Source: Methanoculleus chikugoensis
Lineage (GTDB): Archaea > Halobacteriota > Methanomicrobia > Methanomicrobiales > Methanoculleaceae
Direction of reading: 5' to 3'
DNA: 40,962 bases
NCBI RefSeq assembly: GCF_900095385.1
Contig: NZ_FMID01000003.1
Span: 1 to 40,962 of the forward strand
Part shown: piece after piece, positions 15,742-23,467 of the stretch
Layout of the letters: every line of letters starts with the position of its first letter
Numbering within the stretch: position 1 is the stretch's first letter
The notes under the pieces: generated by a model
What the model saw: only the letters and a program-made list of their open reading frames with translations
Databases searched by the model: none
Told to the model about the DNA's origin: nothing
Position numbers and translations under genes: made by a program

Positions 15742-16905
15742 TTACAGAAAGTCTTGCGGCTCCCTCACCCTTCCTTCGTCCACCAGTTCCGTGTAATCGT
15801 CGAACCAGTAGGCCTTCGGGTTGCTCTTATAGACCATGAACCGTCCGAGATCCGCCGGGTCTGCCGCCTGGTTGTACTTGAAGTAGGTGTGCCTGTCCGT
15901 CTTCCCGAGCACCTCGATCTTCCCCGTCGCGTGAGAGATCACGAACCGGGCCCGTTTCGCAAGCCCCGAGCAGATCGTGCGGGCCTGCTCGAAGATCCGG
16001 TATGACTCCTCCACCGGCACCGCGAACGTCCTGTTGCCGACCGACGGACGACACTGGAAGACATAGTAAGGGTTCGCGCCGATGAACGAGAGTTTGTCGA
16101 AGAGCGCCGCAAGCACCTCCGGGTCGTCGTTGATGCCGCGGATGAGCGGCGTCTGGTTCATCACGACCGCTCCGGCATCCTGCAGGAGAGCGACCGCCCG
16201 GCACGCGGCATCGGTCAGTTCCCTCGGGTGATTGAACTGCGCCATGATGTAGATACGCTTCTCGTCCATGCTGTAGCCCCGGATCATGTCCAGCAGCGTC
16301 GGATCGTTGATGATCCGGAAGGGATTGTATGCCGGCATCTTCGTGCCGATCCGGATGATCCCGACATGATCGATCTCGCGGATCTGCCGGACGATATCGA
16401 GCAGCCGGCCGGTCTCGAGGAACAGGGGATCGCCCCCCGTAAGGAGGACGTTCGTGATCTCCGGATGGTCCCCGATGTAGGCAAGCCCCGCGGAGATCTC
16501 GTTATTCACCTCGTGCGCCTCCTCGATGAAGAGGCGCTTGCGGAAACAGTAGCGGCAGAGGCCGCCGCAGATGTCACTCACGAGCAGGAGAGCGGTCTCA
16601 CGATATTTATGCTGCAGTCCCGGAGCCTGAGTATACCGGTGCTCCGACGACGGGTCGAGATGCCCCCAGGGCTCAAGCTCCTCGACGGTCGGCACGATCA
16701 GCCGACGGATAGGGTCGGCGGGGTCATCCCAGTCGATCAGCGAGAGATAATAGTCGTTCGCACGGAACGCGAAGTGGTCGGTCACCTCCGCAAGGCGGGC
16801 GCGCTCCTCCGGACCGATACCGGGAACCGAATCGAGCGATGTGACATAGATCGGGTCTCTGGTCTCCTCCCCGATCGTGTTTTGGATATCGTACGTCGTG
16901 TTCAT
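15742..16905 (-). CDS. KamA-family radical SAM aminomutase (lysine 2,3-aminomutase-like)
   Basis: A 387-aa protein of the KamA family. The [4Fe-4S] motif is CGGLCRYC (Cys113, 117, 120) followed by FRKR, then LLTGGDPLFLE, RIGTKMPAYNPFRI, MAQFNHPRELT, MNQTPLIRGINDDPEVL and YYVFQCRPSVGNRTF, all in the order of lysine/glutamate 2,3-aminomutases, which need PLP and SAM. In methanogens AblA makes beta-lysine for the osmolyte N-epsilon-acetyl-beta-lysine, but the acetyltransferase gene ablB is not adjacent, so substrate and role are uncertain. The start at 16905 has GGGAGGT upstream. No partner gene shares its transcript. Confidence 0.8.
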   Translation of the reverse strand: MNTTYDIQNTIGEETRDPIYVTSLDSVPGIGPEERARLAEVTDHFAFRANDYYLSLIDWDDPADPIRRLIVPTVEELEPWGHLDPSSEHRYTQAPGLQHKYRETALLLVSDICGGLCRYCFRKRLFIEEAHEVNNEISAGLAYIGDHPEITNVLLTGGDPLFLETGRLLDIVRQIREIDHVGIIRIGTKMPAYNPFRIINDPTLLDMIRGYSMDEKRIYIMAQFNHPRELTDAACRAVALLQDAGAVVMNQTPLIRGINDDPEVLAALFDKLSFIGANPYYVFQCRPSVGNRTFAVPVEESYRIFEQARTICSGLAKRARFVISHATGKIEVLGKTDRHTYFKYNQAADPADLGRFMVYKSNPKAYWFDDYTELVDEGRVREPQDFL

Positions 16906-17120
16906 GAAGTACCTCCCAGCCGACACTCTCCAGTGCAGATACAATCCGCTAACTGCCGGGGACAGGTGCACGAGAGCAGAGATCGTGAATGAAATCCGAT
17001 CTACGCAAAGGTTCATGAGAGTTTCATGTTCTCATGCAGGAAACCGTCGCTCCGACATGCGTCATTGAGTGTCGGATTACGTGTTGCAACTCAAAAGGGT
17101 TCTGAGGATATTTATATTTT
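16906..17120 (-). promoter_or_regulatory. Promoter and structured leader of the aminomutase gene
   Basis: A TATA-like stretch (minus strand AAATATAAATAT, about 17109-17120) lies roughly 200 bases before the start codon, so the mRNA would carry a long leader. Inside it are two perfect 7-bp inverted repeats: TCCGACA/TGTCGGA (17051-17057 and 17070-17076) and CATGAGA/TCTCATG (17014-17020 and 17030-17036). They could be RNA hairpins or operator sites. No known riboswitch is recognised. Confidence 0.4.
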
Positions 17121-17136
17121 CGGTTGAGGGAAGAAT

Positions 17137-17152
17137 GCTGCAGAAGCAGCAC
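17137..17152 (-). terminator. Hairpin after the GTPase/DUF2073/zinc-ribbon operon
   Basis: TGCTGC (17137-17142) and GCAGCA (17147-17152) form a perfect 6-bp stem with a four-base loop, followed on the minus strand by TTCTTCC. It lies about 30 bases after the last stop of the leftward operon, which fits a terminator. Confidence 0.5.
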
Positions 17153-17183
17153 CCGCCCCCCATTTAAAGCCGGGGATACCGTA

Positions 17184-17561
17184 TCACTTCTTTTTCCGGG
17201 CCATGGAGAGGATATCCACAACGTATTTTCCTTCCTTCTCCAGTCCGACGACAACCTCGTCCGACCTGGCCAGCTTATCGATGTTCAGTTCGTATGAACC
17301 CGGGCCGAGGATGCGGATGCTCTCGATACGCTCGAATACCTCGATCTCCTCTTTTTTCCGGAGGTCCGGCTTGACCTCGAGCACTTCCTCGCCCGTCTCC
17401 CGGGCGATCTCGTCGATGGTCTTCTCTTTCAGCACGTCGTCGTGCCGTTCGGCCTCACGGATGTAGAGAAACTTCTTCCCGCCGCAACTCGGGCATCCTT
17501 TCAGAATCTTCGTCGAACCGTCTTCGAACTCTCTCCCGCATTGTGTGCACTTGTGAGGCAT
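17184..17561 (-). CDS. arvC: Zinc-ribbon protein of the vesiculation operon (OapC/ArvC family)
   Basis: A 125-aa protein with an N-terminal zinc ribbon (KCTQCGREF ... GCPSCGGKKF: two CxxC pairs), a charged helical middle (KEKTIDEIARETGEEVLEVK) and a C-terminal beta part, SIRILGPGSYELNIDKLARS followed by DEVVVGLEKEGKYVVDI. This matches the archaeal family named OapC/ArvC. From memory, a small GTPase and two partner proteins were named for their part in extracellular vesicle formation in Euryarchaeota. Here it is the third gene of a compact operon with the DUF2073 protein and the GTPase, the same set. Confidence 0.75.
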   Translation of the reverse strand: MPHKCTQCGREFEDGSTKILKGCPSCGGKKFLYIREAERHDDVLKEKTIDEIARETGEEVLEVKPDLRKKEEIEVFERIESIRILGPGSYELNIDKLARSDEVVVGLEKEGKYVVDILSMARKKK

Positions 17562-17582
17562 CTCTTCACTCCCGGTATCCGT

Positions 17583-17951
17583 TCATCTCGACGAGGAGAC
17601 CCATGCACTGATGAGATCCTTCTCCTTCTTGAGTGTCTTGAGCTGGTTCGCCGGCCCGATCACGGTCAGGCGAGTCTCGGAGCGTTTCCCACCGAGAAGT
17701 TTCGCCAGGAACCCGCCCTGGGCATCCCTGATGGGATAGGTCTCCATCTCGATCCCGGAGAACCCGTCAGGCGCGATCTCCCGCATCGTGATCTCGATAA
17801 GCTTGCTCTGCTCGTCCGGCGCGAGGCCCTTCTCCAGGATAACGATGTTTCCTTCCATCACGTCATCGAGGATCAGGCGGATCTTCTCCATCGCCGTAAG
17901 TCGCTCCAAGCGTTCCGCAGAAATCAGGTCGATTTGTACACCCTGTATCAT
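17583..17951 (-). CDS. arvB: DUF2073 protein (OapB/ArvB family)
   Basis: A 122-aa protein starting MIQGVQIDLISAERLERLTA. It contains IRLILDDVMEGNIVILEKGL, a LAPDEQSKLIEITM helix, and a glycine-rich middle, FLAKLLGGKRSETRLTVIGP, typical of DUF2073. Function on its own is unknown; it always travels with the Era-like GTPase and zinc-ribbon protein as far as I recall. The start at 17951 was chosen because GGTGA lies five bases upstream. ATG at 17957 or GTG at 17960, overlapping the GTPase stop, are possible but lack a properly spaced site. Confidence 0.75.
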   Translation of the reverse strand: MIQGVQIDLISAERLERLTAMEKIRLILDDVMEGNIVILEKGLAPDEQSKLIEITMREIAPDGFSGIEMETYPIRDAQGGFLAKLLGGKRSETRLTVIGPANQLKTLKKEKDLISAWVSSSR

Positions 17952-17956
17952 CTCCA

Positions 17957-18598
17957 TCACCCGAAATATGACGTCATCTGCTCGTATAACTCGTCCACGT
18001 TGTTCCCTTCAAGACCCGATATGGAGATCACGGGGTGCTGGGGGAACGCACTCTTGATCCGCGCGGCGGACGCATCGGGAAGATCGTTCTTATTTGCAAC
18101 GATCAGGACGGGAAGCTTCCGGCTCTCGATGATCCCGATAAGCATGATGTTCACCTGCTGGAACGGGTCCTGCGTGGAGTCGAGCATGTAGATGACGCCG
18201 TCGATATCCTCGCGGAGCCAGTGCATCGCCTCGGCAACGCCCTCGGTCGCTTCCCGGGCCCGCTTGACCGCCTCCTCCTTCTCGATGCCGTACTCGACAA
18301 ACTCGTTGTAGTCGATCTTGGTCGTCACGCCCGGGGTATCGACGATGTCGATGGTGACCGAACTGCCATTCTGTCCCGTGATGGTGATATCCTCTTTGCG
18401 CCGGACGCGCCGGGTTTCGTGAGGCACCTCACTGACCGGGCCGACCGCATCGCCGACCCAATCCCGCACAATCCGGTTCGCAAGCGTGGTCTTACCGGCA
18501 TTGGGAGGACCGTAGATCCCGATGCGGCAGGTTCGCTTCTTAAAGAGCGCCTTCAACAGCCCCGAGATCCTTCTTTTCGTACGAACTAAGAACGTCAT
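17957..18598 (-). CDS. arvA: Era-like small GTPase, vesiculation GTPase candidate
   Basis: A 213-aa GTPase: G1 GPPNAGKT (residues 30-37), T61-R-R switch region (HETRRVRRKED), G3 DTPG (87-90), G4 NKND (169-172). The first 22 residues (MTFLVRTKRRISGLLKALFK) make a basic amphipathic helix suited to membrane contact. The gene leads an operon with DUF2073 and a zinc-ribbon protein. This three-gene set is the one reported, as I recall, to drive extracellular vesicle production in haloarchaea (ArvA, B, C). Its role here is inferred by homology and context. A GGGAG site lies eight bases before the ATG. Confidence 0.8.
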   Translation of the reverse strand: MTFLVRTKRRISGLLKALFKKRTCRIGIYGPPNAGKTTLANRIVRDWVGDAVGPVSEVPHETRRVRRKEDITITGQNGSSVTIDIVDTPGVTTKIDYNEFVEYGIEKEEAVKRAREATEGVAEAMHWLREDIDGVIYMLDSTQDPFQQVNIMLIGIIESRKLPVLIVANKNDLPDASAARIKSAFPQHPVISISGLEGNNVDELYEQMTSYFG

Positions 18599-18612
18599 TA
18601 AGCTCCCTCAGG

Positions 18613-18629
18613 TAGGCAGAATTTGCCTA
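18613..18629. promoter_or_regulatory. Palindrome TAGGCA-n5-TGCCTA, operator candidate
   Basis: A perfect 6-bp inverted repeat with a 5-base AT-rich spacer. It lies just downstream of where transcription of the leftward GTPase operon should begin (TATA at 18656-18672), which is a common place for a repressor site. It could also form a small hairpin in the leader. Confidence 0.4.
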
Positions 18630-18655
18630 TACTTAAGTGAGTTGTGGCACTCACA

Positions 18656-18672
18656 AATAAATATAATTATAT
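18656..18672 (-). promoter_or_regulatory. AT-rich TATA region of the GTPase operon
   Basis: The bases are all A or T for about 15 positions; on the minus strand they read ATAATTATATTTATTTG-like. They lie 58-74 bases before the start codon, leaving a leader of about 35 bases with a ribosome-binding site. Confidence 0.5.
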
Positions 18673-18734
18673 GTTCCGTCCGGCATATTCTCGTCATTTT
18701 GCAGACAAACAGCTTTCCCGGTGCGAGAGAATTC

Positions 18735-18742
18735 TTTTATAC
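18735..18742 (+). promoter_or_regulatory. TATA box of the CBS-gene array
   Basis: TTTTATAC about 68 bases before the ATG at 18810. The expected start site is near 18768, giving a leader of about 40 bases that contains AGGAG. This is divergent from the GTPase operon promoter, about 65 bases away. Confidence 0.45.
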
Positions 18743-18809
18743 TGTTGAAACCTAGATAGACTTGCACCTGGAAAAACGGCTCTAATTGCAGCCAGATTAG
18801 GAGAATCCC

Positions 18810-19373
18810 ATGATGAATAATAGTGATACCATCCACTTCGAGACACGCATACCGGTCAGGGAGGTCATGCAGAGCCATCCGACGACCATCGATGTCGGGG
18901 AGACTGTCGCCCGGGCGGCGCAGATCATGTGCCGCGACGAGGTCGGGAGTTGTATTGTGCTGCAGAACAACCTGCCTACCGGGATCGTCACGGAGGAAGA
19001 TATCAACTGCAAAGTCGTGGCTAAAGACTTAAAACCGGGTGAAATTCACGTCAGCGAGATCATGAGCACGCCCCTGATCACGATCGGCGCCGAGAAGCTG
19101 GTCGGGGACGCCGCGGCAATGATGGTGAAGCACCGTGTCCGCAGGCTCCCCGTCGTCGAAGACCAGATGGTCATCGGGATCGTGACAGTTCGGGACATCC
19201 TCACCGTCGCGGCCGAAGTGAACGAAATCCTCGCGGATCTCATCGAGATCAACCGCGAAGAGGTGTACGCCATGGGAGTATGCGACCGGTGCGGGAACAT
19301 CTCCGACGATTTATCAAGGGTCGACAACCTTATGCTCTGCCCCGCCTGTCGGGAGGAGGAGCAGTTGCTATGA
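18810..19373 (+). CDS. CBS-domain pair with C-terminal zinc ribbon
   Basis: A 187-aa protein. Two CBS domains: the first begins PVREVMQSHPTTIDVGETVA and the second SEIMSTPLITIGAEKLVGDA ... RRLPVVEDQMVIGIVTVRDI. A C-terminal zinc ribbon follows (CDRCG at about 160, CPAC at about 180). CBS pairs bind adenine nucleotides or SAM and act as energy or metabolite sensors; the ligand here cannot be told. It is the first gene of a five-gene CBS array and the only one with a zinc ribbon, so it may contact nucleic acid or another protein. AGGAG is seven bases before the ATG. Confidence 0.85.
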   Translation: MMNNSDTIHFETRIPVREVMQSHPTTIDVGETVARAAQIMCRDEVGSCIVLQNNLPTGIVTEEDINCKVVAKDLKPGEIHVSEIMSTPLITIGAEKLVGDAAAMMVKHRVRRLPVVEDQMVIGIVTVRDILTVAAEVNEILADLIEINREEVYAMGVCDRCGNISDDLSRVDNLMLCPACREEEQLL

Positions 19374-20125
19374 AGGTGGCCTCAGACCTGATGGTGGATA
19401 TCCCCACCCTGCATTACGACGATTACGTCACAAAAGCACGGAGCATCCTCAGGGACGACGTCTTTCGTGAGGTCTACGTCGTGGACGAGAAGAACCGTCT
19501 GCGAGGTTATCTCGACATCTCCGACGTCCTGCGAGTCATGGACACCAAGTCGAACGTCACGATCAAAGGGTTCGTCCGGGAGGCCGCTCAGGCCGCACCG
19601 GATACCCCCCTTGCGGAGACAGGCATCGCTATCATGAACGCCCGCACAAACAGCGCTGCGGTAGTCAACGAAGACGGCGTATACCAGGGAGGGGTGCTCT
19701 TCTCCGAACTCTTCCCCGTCCTGATCTCGCGCCGCACCATCCCCGGCAGGGTCGAGGACGCCATGTCGCGAGATCCCGTCACCTGCACGCCGGACGAGCC
19801 CATACACCGCATCTACAGCCTGATCGTCACGAGCGGGTTTACCGCGTTTCCGGTGGTGCAGAAGAACGAGACTATCGGGGTAGTCTCCCGCCGGGATCTC
19901 CTGCGCGCCGGGAGTGTCCGCATATCGGTGAAGAACCAGGCGGACACCACCGTCGAGCGGGTGATGACGACACCCGTCATCTCGGTGACGCCGGACGACA
20001 CGATAGCAACGGCAAGCCGGCTGATGGTCGAACACGACATCAGCATGCTCCCGGTCATCGACGAGAAGAAGCGGCTCGTCGGCGTTATCGACCGGCATGA
20101 CGTCCTCAGTGGCCGTTTGCCCTGA
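19370..20125 (+). CDS. Four-CBS-domain protein, array member 2
   Basis: A 251-aa protein made only of CBS-type units. They begin near SDLMVDIPTLHYDDYVTKAR, VREAAQAAPDTPLAETGIAI, VEDAMSRDPVTCTPDEPIHR and VERVMTTPVISVTPDDTIAT. The first two are more divergent than the last two. The start ATG overlaps the previous stop (ATGA), and GGAGGAG lies upstream. No catalytic or transmembrane part is attached, so it probably works as a stand-alone nucleotide sensor or by binding other array members. Confidence 0.85.
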   Translation: MKVASDLMVDIPTLHYDDYVTKARSILRDDVFREVYVVDEKNRLRGYLDISDVLRVMDTKSNVTIKGFVREAAQAAPDTPLAETGIAIMNARTNSAAVVNEDGVYQGGVLFSELFPVLISRRTIPGRVEDAMSRDPVTCTPDEPIHRIYSLIVTSGFTAFPVVQKNETIGVVSRRDLLRAGSVRISVKNQADTTVERVMTTPVISVTPDDTIATASRLMVEHDISMLPVIDEKKRLVGVIDRHDVLSGRLP

Positions 20126-20164
20126 GAGCAGTTCCAGACCCTATAATTTCAGAGGAGTGATACG

Positions 20165-21112
20165 ATGCAACCCAACTCGAATAACTCGGATAAGAAACCG
20201 GCCGACAGACTCCTGAAGATGCCCGGCAAACGCGAACGCGGGCCGGTCGACTTCAAGACAAAGATCGCAGGGCATGAAGGCGAGATCATGGCGATCGCCA
20301 CAAGGGACGTCGTCGTGGCGCAGCAGACGACCACGATCATCCAGGCGGTCGAGATCATGACCCGGGAAGGGTTCCGCAGGCTGCCGGTCGTCGACGCGGG
20401 GACGCGCCATCTCCGGGGGATTGTGACCGTCGGCGACATCATCAACTTCATGGGCGGCGGCGACAAGTTCAACCTCGTGCAGGTGAAGCACGCCGGGAAC
20501 TTCCTCGCGGCCATCAACGAGGGGCTCCGCGAGATCATGACGCCGCACCTGGTCACGATGCCCGTGACCGGAGCCATCGCCGACGCGGTCGATATCATCG
20601 TCAACAAAAATATCGGCGGGATCCCCATCACCGACGCGGAAGGAGAACTGAAGGGCATCGTGACCGAGCGCGACGTGATGAAGGTACTCGCCATCGAGAA
20701 CTCGGGCCGCAAGGCGGAGGATATCATGAACTCGTCGGTACGCGTCACCGGCCCCGACACACCGATCGGCAAGGTCTGCCGGGAGATGGTGAAATGCCGG
20801 TTCAGGCGCTTTCCGGTTGTTACCGACGACGTCCTCTGCGGGATCGTCACCGCCACCGATATCATGAGTTATCTCGGGAAGGGCAAGGCGTTCGAGCAGC
20901 TGACGACCGGGGACTCCATCGAGGTCATGGGAGCGCCGGTGCGCTCGCTCCTCTCCGGGGAACTGTACACCATCACGCCTGAGCGGAACATCCACGATAT
21001 CGCCCTCGAGATGATCCGGCGGCGTGTCGGGGCGCTCCCGGTCATCGAGGACTCGCACCTTGTCGGTCTCGTTACGGAATACGACCTTGTGAAAGCGTTT
21101 TCTGAGGAGTGA
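20165..21112 (+). CDS. Four-CBS-domain protein, array member 3
   Basis: A 315-aa protein with a 40-residue charged N-terminal extension (QPNSNNSDKKPADRLLKMPG, then KRERGPVDF) and four CBS units beginning near IMAIATRDVVVAQQTTTIIQ, LREIMTPHLVTMPVTGAIAD, AEDIMNSSVRVTGPDTPIGK and VRSLLSGELYTITPERNIHD. Typical ends such as GIPITDAEGELKGIVTERDV are intact. The extension may contact a partner. The gene follows the second array member after 39 bases with GAGGAGTG before its ATG. Confidence 0.85.
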   Translation: MQPNSNNSDKKPADRLLKMPGKRERGPVDFKTKIAGHEGEIMAIATRDVVVAQQTTTIIQAVEIMTREGFRRLPVVDAGTRHLRGIVTVGDIINFMGGGDKFNLVQVKHAGNFLAAINEGLREIMTPHLVTMPVTGAIADAVDIIVNKNIGGIPITDAEGELKGIVTERDVMKVLAIENSGRKAEDIMNSSVRVTGPDTPIGKVCREMVKCRFRRFPVVTDDVLCGIVTATDIMSYLGKGKAFEQLTTGDSIEVMGAPVRSLLSGELYTITPERNIHDIALEMIRRRVGALPVIEDSHLVGLVTEYDLVKAFSEE

Positions 21113-21119
21113 TGCGAAG

Positions 21120-21959
21120 ATGCGTGCCATTGATGTGATGGCATCTCCGGTGTACGTCGTTGCGCCGGGAGATAATGTCGCCTATGCGCGAAACCTCATG
21201 CTCAAACACCGGGTGTCGCGGTTGCCCGTCATGGAAGGGGACGAACTCCGGGGTATCCTCACCAAGAAGGATATCGCATACCGGCTCAGGCAGACGGAAC
21301 CGATGTGGCGGCGGCGCCCGATCGACCGGATTCCGGTCAGTATCCTGATGGCGCCCGAACCGATCACGATAGCGCCACAGACCGGCATCCGCGAGATCGC
21401 GGCCATCATGCTCGATAAGGACATCTCCGGAATTCCCGTCGTCGAAGAGGGCAGGGTGAGCGGCATCGTCACCAAACTGGATGTGATGCGGTCGGCCCAT
21501 ATCCGCGGGCTCACCGCAAAGGTCAGCGATATCATGGAGGATGCGATCACGGTGAACCGGTATCACTCGCTGGACCACGTCATCGACACGATAAAGGGAA
21601 AAAACGATAAACTTATTGTCGTCAACGACAATGGAAGCCTTGCCGGCATAATTACCGAGAGTAACCTCGCATTTTACGAGTATCTGGACGAACGGATGAA
21701 CCTGCCCAGGAAGGATGTTACTCACCTCAGGAAGGAGGCGCCGGCGGGGCAGAAACGATTCAGATACGTCGTTGAGGTATCGGCAGTTGCGGAAGACATC
21801 ATGAGCCGCCCGGTCATCACCGTATCCCCCGATGCATCCCTCCAGGATGCCGTCGGGCTGATGCTGGAGCACCAGATCAACAGCCTCGCGGTCGTTGAGG
21901 ACGGCGATATCCGGGGTATGCTCAAGAGAGATGATATCGTCAAGGAAGTGGCAAAATGA
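21120..21959 (+). CDS. Four-CBS-domain protein, array member 4
   Basis: A 279-aa protein of four CBS units, starting at the first residue: AIDVMASPVYVVAPGDNVAY, VSILMAPEPITIAPQTGIRE, VSDIMEDAITVNRYHSLDHV and AEDIMSRPVITVSPDASLQD. Between units three and four is a basic linker (LPRKDVTHLRKEAPAGQKRF). It starts seven bases after the third member, and its last codons overlap the start of the fifth, so the array is one transcript. Confidence 0.85.
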   Translation: MRAIDVMASPVYVVAPGDNVAYARNLMLKHRVSRLPVMEGDELRGILTKKDIAYRLRQTEPMWRRRPIDRIPVSILMAPEPITIAPQTGIREIAAIMLDKDISGIPVVEEGRVSGIVTKLDVMRSAHIRGLTAKVSDIMEDAITVNRYHSLDHVIDTIKGKNDKLIVVNDNGSLAGIITESNLAFYEYLDERMNLPRKDVTHLRKEAPAGQKRFRYVVEVSAVAEDIMSRPVITVSPDASLQDAVGLMLEHQINSLAVVEDGDIRGMLKRDDIVKEVAK

Positions 21960-22738
21960 GCGACAGATTTCAGGTACTTGTCAAAGACGTGATGGCAAAA
22001 CCGATCACCATCGCGAAGTCCGCCTTTGTCAGCGAAGCGCTCGATAAGATGCTCGGTGAGGGCGTCGATCCGCTGATCGTGACCAACAACGGCACGGTCA
22101 TCGGAACGACGTCCCGCGCGGCAATCGCCGAGACGCTCGGGAGCAGGAAGACCCAGGCGCTGAAGGCCACATCCATTCATGTCGCGAACACGGTCGAGGA
22201 GAACTTCACCTCCGCGTATCCGGACCAGAGCATCGACGTTCTGGTGCCGCTGCTCCAGCACTACAAGCTGGTGGTGGTCTTCGATGCCGAGCACCGCCTT
22301 ATCGGGCAGGTGACGGCGGGCGATCTCCTGAAGGTGCTCCGCCCGGCGGGCGGCACCCTCGACGTCATGGAACCGGCGCACACCATCCAGAGCGAGGAAC
22401 GCGCCGTCCACCTCCGCCGCAGGATGCTTGACGGCGAGATCGACCGCTTCATCGTCGAGGACGGAGACGCCGTCCTCGGCATCGTCACGGAGACCGATGT
22501 CGCAAAGGCGCTCCACGCGATCAAGGACCTCGTGGAGGGGACGCACCAGGACTACCGGATCCGGAACCTGCTCGTGCGGGACATCATGACCACGCCGCTC
22601 ATCTCGATGGACGCGGATACGGACGTCTCCGACGTCATCGACCTGATGCTCAAGAAGAACATCAGTTCCGTCCCGATCAATCGGAACGGCAGGATCGCGG
22701 GCGTCGTGACCCGGAACTCGCTCGTGCAGGCCCTGTGA
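21956..22738 (+). CDS. Four-CBS-domain protein, array member 5
   Basis: A 260-aa protein with four CBS units. The first (VKDVMAKPITIAKSAFVSEA) and fourth (VRDIMTTPLISMDADTDVSD) are regular. The second (about residues 75-125) and third (TLDVMEPAHTIQSEERAVHL) are more divergent. Its ATG overlaps the previous stop by four bases. It is the last gene of the array; a 1-kb repeat region follows. Confidence 0.85.
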   Translation: MSDRFQVLVKDVMAKPITIAKSAFVSEALDKMLGEGVDPLIVTNNGTVIGTTSRAAIAETLGSRKTQALKATSIHVANTVEENFTSAYPDQSIDVLVPLLQHYKLVVVFDAEHRLIGQVTAGDLLKVLRPAGGTLDVMEPAHTIQSEERAVHLRRRMLDGEIDRFIVEDGDAVLGIVTETDVAKALHAIKDLVEGTHQDYRIRNLLVRDIMTTPLISMDADTDVSDVIDLMLKKNISSVPINRNGRIAGVVTRNSLVQAL

Positions 22739-22873
22739 AGGGCCGGATACTACTACTACCTTTTTTGCGGGCGGCGGGACGGCCGCGGGGATTTTTGGGA
22801 ACGAGAACGGCATATTCTGTAGTCGTAACCCTGCCCGGGGGGCGGGGCGATGGGACGACCGTCCCGGGGGGCA

Positions 22874-23106
22874 GGGGCAGTGCCCGGACGTTGCTGGTGG
22901 AATGCCGTGTCCCGGGAGCTAGCCGGAAACCCGTTCATTGTCGGGGTCTTCCCATGCAGTGGACCGTGGGGACATCGCCACAGGGGAGGGGCTGACGGGG
23001 AGGGGGTTCACCCCCTCCCCTGTCTCTACCCGTATGGCTCTCCCCGTAGTCTCCCACCAATTCAGTATGTCTGTCACCCCCACCCCGCCCGGCCTTCGGC
23101 CTCCTC
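22874..23106. repeat. Non-coding GC-rich repeat, copy A
   Basis: First of three related units in the gap between the CBS array and deoxyhypusine synthase. It runs from a GGGGCAGTGC block through GCAGTGGACCGTGGGG (22956) to GGCCTTCGGCCTCCTC. Bases 22988-23106 are identical over 119 positions to 23333-23451. It holds a perfect 10-bp hairpin, GGGGAGGGGG / CCCCCTCCCC (22997-23006 and 23011-23020), loop TTCA. Reading frames through it are not protein-like. Confidence 0.75.
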
Positions 23107-23168
23107 ACTCACACCTGACGGTGCTTAAACTCCTGCCGCTCCGGCAGTCGTTCCCCGTCCACGAGGGC

Positions 23169-23451
23169 GGGGGCAGTGCGTGGCGATAAGCGATGGTTCG
23201 GAGAACCGGAACTAGAGCACCGAAGGTGCGAAGCCGGTGGGAAACCGTGTCCTCCCGGGGGTTAGTCGAAACCTCGTTCTATCTCAGAGAGCCACCCGTG
23301 CAGTGGACCGTGGGGACATCGCCGCTGGGGGTGGGGCTGACGGGGAGGGGGTTCACCCCCTCCCCTGTCTCTACCCGTATGGCTCTCCCCGTAGTCTCCC
23401 ACCAATTCAGTATGTCTGTCACCCCCACCCCGCCCGGCCTTCGGCCTCCTC
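23169..23451. repeat. Non-coding GC-rich repeat, copy B, with an inserted REP-like element
   Basis: Second unit. The distance from GGGGGCAGTGCG to GCAGTGGACCG is 131 bases here but 82-83 in copies A and C. The extra DNA contains GAGCACCGAAGGTGCGAAG (23215-23233), the same REP-like word as at 10571 and 10650. The hairpin GGGGAGGGGG-TTCA-CCCCCTCCCC is conserved. Confidence 0.75.
23215..23233 (+). repeat. REP-like word, third copy
   Basis: GAGCACCGAAGGTGCGAAG, an internal palindrome (GCACC-GAA-GGTGC). It matches the two arms at 10571-10589 and 10650-10667 in all but one or two positions. It is inserted within repeat copy B. Confidence 0.6.
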
Positions 23452-23467
23452 CCCCGCCCCGAGGGGC

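Noticed and set aside
15742-16905. Naming the aminomutase ablA outright
   Set aside because: The acetyltransferase partner ablB is not adjacent and the substrate-binding residues were not verified by alignment, so only the family name is given.
17137-17152. Hairpin considered as a regulatory element of the aminomutase gene
   Set aside because: It lies upstream of the TATA-like stretch of that gene and directly after the GTPase operon, so a terminator is the simpler reading.
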